A stretch of 8,299 bases of DNA from Rhizobiaceae bacterium (GTDB taxonomy: Bacteria; Pseudomonadota; Alphaproteobacteria; Rhizobiales; Rhizobiaceae), in the NCBI GenBank assembly GCA_028865845.1, contig JAGWJK010000144.1, positions 1 through 8,299 on the forward strand, in the 5' to 3' direction. Both the position numbers and the translations under genes were made by a program. The notes under the pieces were generated by a model. It made no database searches, was not told the DNA's origin, and saw only the letters and a list, made by a program, of their open reading frames with translations. Below, piece by piece: positions 5,059-8,299 of this stretch (position 1 is its first letter; the number at the start of each line of letters is the position of its first letter).

Positions 5059-5985
5059 ATGACCAGCATTCTCACCAACATCGCGGCCATGTCCGCACTT
5101 CAGACGCTTCGCACCATCAACAGCAACCTGCAGGAGACGCAGGGGCGCGTTTCCTCCGGTTACCGCGTATCCAAGGCTTCGGATAACGCGGCCTATTGGT
5201 CTATCGCGACGACCATGCGTTCCGACAACAGCGCGCTATCGGCTGTTTCCGACGCACTCGGTCTCGGCGCGGCAAAGGTCGACACGGCTTATACGGCGAT
5301 GGAAAACGGCATCGATGTTGTTCAGCAGATCAAAGACAAGCTGGTCGCCGCCACGGAAAGCAGCGTCAACAAGGCTGACGTACAGGAAGAAATCACGCAG
5401 CTGCAGCAGCAGTTGAAGAGCGTCGCGCAATCGGCGTCCTTCTCCGGCCAGAACTGGGTGGTTGCCTCCGATGGCGCCTCGGCATCGGTCGTCTCGTCCT
5501 TCGTGCGTTATAATGACGGCAGTGTCGCCGTTAACAATTCCAGCTACCAGTTCGACGCCAGCTCGCAGGGCAACGTCATGTTCGGTACCTTGGTCGATGG
5601 TTCGATCGACACCGCATCCGGCATTCTCGGCTCCGAGCAGACGATCGGCATTTCCGACTATTCCGTCTACAGCCTCGACATCACCAACATGACCGGCGGC
5701 GATGTCGCCAAGTCGATGACGATGGTTCAGTCGGCCCTCGATGCCATGACCAGTGCCGCGTCGCAGTTGGGCTCGCTCTCGACCCGCATCGACCTGCAGA
5801 CCAGCTTCGTGTCGGCCCTCAGCGATACGATCGACTCCGGTGTCGGCAAACTCGTCGATGCGGACATGGAAGAAGAATCGAGCAAGCTCTCGGCGCTGCA
5901 GACCCAGCAGCAGCTGGCGATCCAGTCGCTGCAGATTGCCAATAACAGCGCGCAGAACGTTCTTTCGCTCTTCCAGAGCCATTGA
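5059..5985 (+). CDS. flaC: Flagellin FlaC
   Basis: This gene encodes a complete 308-residue flagellin. The start at MTSILTNIAAMSAL is chosen because it matches the family and has GGGGG at 5046-5050 upstream. An in-frame TTG at 5044 lies in the ribosome-binding site and is not credible. The D0/D1 helices closely resemble FlaB (SKASDNAAYWSIATTMRSD, VQEEITQLQQQLKSVAQSAS, SKLSALQTQQQLAIQSLQIA). The middle region (about 150-200) diverges more from FlaB than FlaB does from the first flagellin. The C-terminus is FQSH instead of FR. It shares the leader and GTTAAC boxes with flaB, so the two are probably co-regulated although a divergent operon separates them. It is probably a minor or accessory filament subunit, judging by analogy with other rhizobia. 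The letter C is assigned by order. Confidence 0.94.
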   Translation: MTSILTNIAAMSALQTLRTINSNLQETQGRVSSGYRVSKASDNAAYWSIATTMRSDNSALSAVSDALGLGAAKVDTAYTAMENGIDVVQQIKDKLVAATESSVNKADVQEEITQLQQQLKSVAQSASFSGQNWVVASDGASASVVSSFVRYNDGSVAVNNSSYQFDASSQGNVMFGTLVDGSIDTASGILGSEQTIGISDYSVYSLDITNMTGGDVAKSMTMVQSALDAMTSAASQLGSLSTRIDLQTSFVSALSDTIDSGVGKLVDADMEEESSKLSALQTQQQLAIQSLQIANNSAQNVLSLFQSH

Positions 5986-5996
5986 TCGCGCGCAAA

Positions 5997-6024
5997 AACG
6001 CGAGCCTTGACCGGGGCTTGCGTT
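5997..6024 (+). terminator. Terminator-like hairpin after flaC
   Basis: AACGCGAGCC at 5997-6006 pairs with GGCTTGCGTT at 6015-6024 over ten positions with one G-U pair and an 8-nt loop. An A run precedes it, but only TT ends the 3' arm, so termination may be partial and some transcription could reach flaD. Confidence 0.5.
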
Positions 6025-6187
6025 AAGATTTGGCGAGCGGCATTTCTCTCTTGCCGCCGCCGGTAAGGATTTGTTAGCGTCGTTTGGTAACTGATTTGCA
6101 GCACTTGCGCATGGCTTGGGAATTCCGTTGGATTTTCAAGGCCGTGCTTTAGCGACTGGCCGTACTGGGGTCACTCCCTCTGGCGGG

Positions 6188-6254
6188 CATGAGGCCGATT
6201 GTCGCTGCCGGAACCATCCGGTCTGCCTGTTTCAATAAAATGACGGATCTTCCG
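6188..6254 (+). promoter_or_regulatory. flaD leader with the shared CATGA/CCGG geometry
   Basis: CATGA at 6188-6192 is followed after exactly 15 bases by CCGG (6208-6211), a 6-nt loop AACCAT, and CCGG (6218-6221), as in flaB and flaC. The TGTCCC element and a purine-rich Shine-Dalgarno are missing, and no GTTAAC box lies upstream. The ATG in CATGA (6189) has no stop and is in frame with flaD. In the rest of the 269-base gap after flaC I see only the hairpin at 5997-6024 and no convincing promoter. Confidence 0.4.
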
Positions 6255-7229
6255 ATGAGCAATGTGACGACGAACCCCGCCGCCCTGGCCGCACTGACTG
6301 TTTTGCGTGGTGTGAACGCAGATCTCGGCACCGTGCAGGAACAGGTCACGAGCGGCTTTCGCGTCGGCAAGGCGAGTGACGACCCGACCTATTGGTCGAT
6401 GTCGCAGACCATGCAATCGGACCAGAACAGCCTGTCCACCATCACCGATGCACTCGGCCTCGGCAGCTCGAAGGTCGACACCGCCTCCACCGCCATGGAT
6501 TCGGTCGTCGATATCCTGACACAGCTGCAGGCCAAGCTGGTTTCGGCCAAGGAGCCCGGCGTCGACAAGGACGCGCTCAATTCCGATATCACGCAGTTGA
6601 AGGATCAGCTCCAGTCGGTCACGCAGTCGGCATCGTTTTCGGGCGAGAACTGGCTGTTCAGCACGTCCGCACAGCCCGATACCCAGCAATCGGTGATCAG
6701 CAATTTCACCCGTGGCGTCGGCGGCCAGGTCAGCCTGGTTACAGTCAATTACGACAGCTCACAGACGCTGATGATCGATTCGGCTGATCCGAGCCTCGGC
6801 CTGCTGACGAAGAACGTCGACGCCAATAGTCTGGCATCCGACGGAACCTCTACCCCGCGCAATTACTACCTGCTGGCCGCAGATTCCGGCACACCGCCAG
6901 CAGACGGCACCGAAATCTCCGTCTCCGACAGCACGACCGATGACCAGCTCACCGACATGATCAATGTCACCAGCTCGCTTCTGAAGGCGGCGACAACGGC
7001 CGATTCGACGCTCGGCATCATGAAATCTCGTCTCGACGACCAGTCGGACTATATTTCGAAGCTCAGCGACAACATCAAGGACAGCGCCGGCTCCCTGATC
7101 GATACCAATATGGAAGAGGCTTCGGCACGGCAGACTGCGCTGCAGACGGCGCAGCAAATGGGCGTGCAGGCTTTGTCGATCGCCAACACCATGGCGAGCA
7201 AGGTTTTGATCCTGCTTCAGTCCAGCTGA
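6255..7229 (+). CDS. flaD: Flagellin FlaD (divergent flagellin)
   Basis: This gene encodes a 324-residue flagellin, the most divergent of the four. The start MSNVTTNPAALAAL aligns with the ends of the other flagellins. The frame is open upstream to ATG 6189 (22 extra residues) with another ATG at 6240, and neither ATG nor the chosen one has a good Shine-Dalgarno, so the start is less certain than for its neighbours. The D0/D1 helices are conserved (SGFRVGKASDDPTYWSMSQT, DALGLGSSKVDTASTAM, QTALQTAQQMGVQALSIANT). The middle region (about 150-235) is longer, with a loop rich in Asp, Ser, Thr and Pro (ADSGTPPADGTEISVSDSTT) not found in FlaB or FlaC. It may occupy a special place in the filament or be expressed under other conditions, which is inference. 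The letter D follows Rhizobium usage. Confidence 0.92.
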   Translation: MSNVTTNPAALAALTVLRGVNADLGTVQEQVTSGFRVGKASDDPTYWSMSQTMQSDQNSLSTITDALGLGSSKVDTASTAMDSVVDILTQLQAKLVSAKEPGVDKDALNSDITQLKDQLQSVTQSASFSGENWLFSTSAQPDTQQSVISNFTRGVGGQVSLVTVNYDSSQTLMIDSADPSLGLLTKNVDANSLASDGTSTPRNYYLLAADSGTPPADGTEISVSDSTTDDQLTDMINVTSSLLKAATTADSTLGIMKSRLDDQSDYISKLSDNIKDSAGSLIDTNMEEASARQTALQTAQQMGVQALSIANTMASKVLILLQSS

Positions 7230-7236
7230 TTTTCCG

Positions 7237-7264
7237 GGCGCCGCATCCTTTCGGCTGCGGCGCC
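7237..7264 (+). terminator. GC-rich hairpin after flaD, without a T tract
   Basis: GGCGCCGCA at 7237-7245 pairs perfectly with TGCGGCGCC at 7256-7264 around a 10-nt loop, eight bases after the flaD stop at 7227-7229. No T tract follows, so it may be a weak terminator or a 3'-end stabiliser that lets some transcription pass into the FliH-like gene and motB. Confidence 0.5.
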
Positions 7265-7308
7265 TGCATTCATCCTCGCACAAGTTTGGCACCCTACGGT
7301 TCCCCGCA

Positions 7309-7482
7309 ATGGCATGGTCGCGTCATATCCCCTTGGCGCTTGGCCACCCGATCACAAGGCGTGGCCGCAGGATGGAAACCGGAAGCGTGATGATAGACGT
7401 TTTGAGCATGGGAATTCACTCAGCCCGTCGTGGCGACCACCCGCAGCTCTTTGCTGGCAGAAACGAGGGGATGCCATCATGA
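7309..7482 (+). CDS. Possible small ORF overlapping the FliH-like start
   Basis: A frame starting at ATG 7309 gives 57 residues; a better start is ATG 7390 (30 residues, MIDVLSMGIHSARRGDHPQL onward), which has GGAA about six bases upstream. The stop TGA at 7480-7482 overlaps the ATG of the next gene (7479-7481) as ATGA, the same junction type as between the FliH-like gene and motB. The sequence resembles no family I know and is basic. It may be a coupling leader ORF or a chance frame. Apart from this and the hairpin at 7237-7264, the 249-base gap shows nothing I can name. Confidence 0.22.
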   Translation: MAWSRHIPLALGHPITRRGRRMETGSVMIDVLSMGIHSARRGDHPQLFAGRNEGMPS

Positions 7483-8114
7483 GCCCGACGCTTTCCCGCT
7501 ATCTCAAGGATTTCAGCGCCCAGGTGCCGCCTCCGCCTTCTGCGATACCGGACATTTCTTTCGAGGAAATGCCGGCATTTCCCGAAGTTCCTCCGGAGCC
7601 GCCGGTCGATGTCGAAGCGGAGCGCCGCGAGGCCTATGCGCAGGGACACGAGGCAGCGACGCAGGAACTGACCGAAAAGCATCAGGCGGAGATGGCGAGC
7701 CTGACCGAGGCGCACCGGGCCGAGCTTGAGGCTCTTCGCGTGCGCTACGAAGAACAAGCGGCACAGAAAATCGCCGACGACATCAACCGCATCGCGACCA
7801 TGCTCGGGCAAGCGATCAGCGCCGAAACTGCTGCCGTGCTGGCGCCGATGATGACGGAGGCGCTGACGGCCAAGGCCGTGGCCGATCTCGCCACCATGGT
7901 GACCGCGGCGATTCTCGATGGCGCGAGCGGCCCGATCACGGTCAGCGGCCCCCGCCATCTCTTCAATATGCTTCAATCCCGTCTCGGCGAGAATCGCGCT
8001 CTGCTGCGGCATACCGAGGCGCACGACGTCGATCTGACCGTCACCATCGGCGAGAGCGTCCTTGTCACCCGCATGTCTGCCTGGGCCAGTAGTCTGAGAG
8101 AGATTTTGAAATGA
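7479..8114 (+). CDS. FliH-like flagellar export protein candidate
   Basis: The 211-residue protein starts at ATG 7479 with GAGGGG eight bases upstream; the in-frame extension to 7314 has no such support. Residues 16-43 are proline-rich. Residues 44-100 form a charged coiled coil beginning [17 protein letters not shown], the style of the FliH/YscL stalk. Residues 105-211 are a compact helical and strand domain ending in [20 protein letters not shown] and LREILK, resembling the FliH C-terminal domain, which binds the export ATPase FliI. FliH recruits FliI to the export gate at the inner face of the membrane. Its stop overlaps the motB ATG (ATGA), indicating translational coupling and one operon. 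In related rhizobia the gene at this position is usually left as hypothetical. The FliH call rests on layout and local motif resemblance, so it is moderate. Confidence 0.6.
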   Translation: MSPTLSRYLKDFSAQVPPPPSAIPDISFEEMPAFPEVPPEPPVDVEAERREAYAQGHEAATQELTEKHQAEMASLTEAHRAELEALRVRYEEQAAQKIADDINRIATMLGQAISAETAAVLAPMMTEALTAKAVADLATMVTAAILDGASGPITVSGPRHLFNMLQSRLGENRALLRHTEAHDVDLTVTIGESVLVTRMSAWASSLREILK

Positions 8115-8299
8115 GCGATGGCGATCAAGGTCACGGCAAGCATGAGATTATCATCGTCAAGAAGCATGGCCATGGCGACCACGAGGGCGGCCACGGCGGC
8201 GCGTGGAAGATCGCCTATGCCGACTTCATGACGGCAATGATGGCCTTCTTTCTGGTGATGTGGCTGGTTAACGCCGCAAACGAAGAGACGAAGGCCTCG
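8111..8299 (+). CDS. motB: MotB stator protein, N-terminal 63 residues (3'-truncated by the window)
   Basis: This is the start of MotB, the peptidoglycan-anchored half of the MotA/MotB proton-channel stator that drives flagellar rotation. [20 protein letters not shown] at residues 31-50 is the signature transmembrane helix, with D38 equivalent to the proton-binding Asp32 of E. coli MotB. The cytoplasmic N-terminus is rich in histidine (six His within residues 8-28) and in basic and Gly residues. The start is fixed by the ATGA overlap with the preceding stop, and translation is probably coupled to it. The plug and OmpA-like domains lie beyond the window. Confidence 0.96.
   Translation, partial: MSDGDQGHGKHEIIIVKKHGHGDHEGGHGGAWKIAYADFMTAMMAFFLVMWLVNAANEETKAS

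Noticed and set aside
5530..5535. GTTAAC inside flaC coding sequence (another at 8267-8272 in motB)
   Set aside because: They are isolated copies within codons, without the TTAAGG or CATGA context of the upstream boxes, consistent with chance.
6086..6099. Sigma-54-like GG-N10-GC (TTGG to TTTGCA) upstream of flaD
   Set aside because: It is a single partial match with a poor middle, not seen before flaB or flaC, and rhizobial flagellins are not known to depend on sigma-54. Chance is likely.
1..8299. Insertion-sequence ends, tRNA, attachment sites or CRISPR around the inserted operon
   Set aside because: I found no transposase, flanking direct repeats, terminal inverted repeats, tRNA fragment or spaced repeat array at either edge of the cassette or elsewhere.

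Overview
The window looks like the main motility locus of a Rhizobium-type alphaproteobacterium (Rhizobiaceae). Three complete flagellins and one 5'-truncated flagellin, all of the short 'complex flagellum' type without a large D2/D3 insert, run in the same direction. A FliH-like gene and the start of motB follow them. The order flagellins, short unnamed protein, motB is the one known from Rhizobium and Sinorhizobium. The gene letters flaA to flaD are assigned by order and similarity and could differ from the nomenclature of the source strain.

Layout: 1-597 is the 3' end of a flagellin (flaA-like), followed by an intrinsic terminator. 848-1768 is flaB, followed by a strong hairpin terminator. 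1889-4662 on the minus strand holds a two-gene overlapping operon: first a group II PLP-dependent amino-acid decarboxylase (3178-4662), then an ATP-grasp ligase with a TPR-like N-terminus (1889-3184). This operon converges on flaB and diverges from flaC, and it looks like a metabolic cassette placed inside the flagellin array. 5059-5985 is flaC and 6255-7229 is flaD. 7479-8114 encodes a protein with FliH-like layout, and its stop overlaps the motB start (8111 to window end).

The most unusual signals are non-coding or very small. The leaders of flaB, flaC and flaD share a fixed geometry: CATGA, 15 nt, CCGG, 6-7 nt, CCGG. In flaB and flaC the element TGTCCC follows and can pair with the Shine-Dalgarno region. 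The ATG inside CATGA opens a 15-codon leader ORF in flaB and flaC. In flaD the same ATG is in frame with the flagellin itself. This suggests a shared post-transcriptional switch, possibly related to FlbT/FlaF control of flagellin mRNA in alphaproteobacteria. GTTAAC boxes upstream of flaB and flaC are spaced close to whole helical turns, and flaD lacks them.

Together the flagellar genes supply filament subunits, a candidate export regulator and the stator. The cassette pairs an amine-producing enzyme with an amide-forming enzyme, recalling MfnA/MfnD of methanofuran synthesis. Its product, and any link to the flagellum, are unknown.
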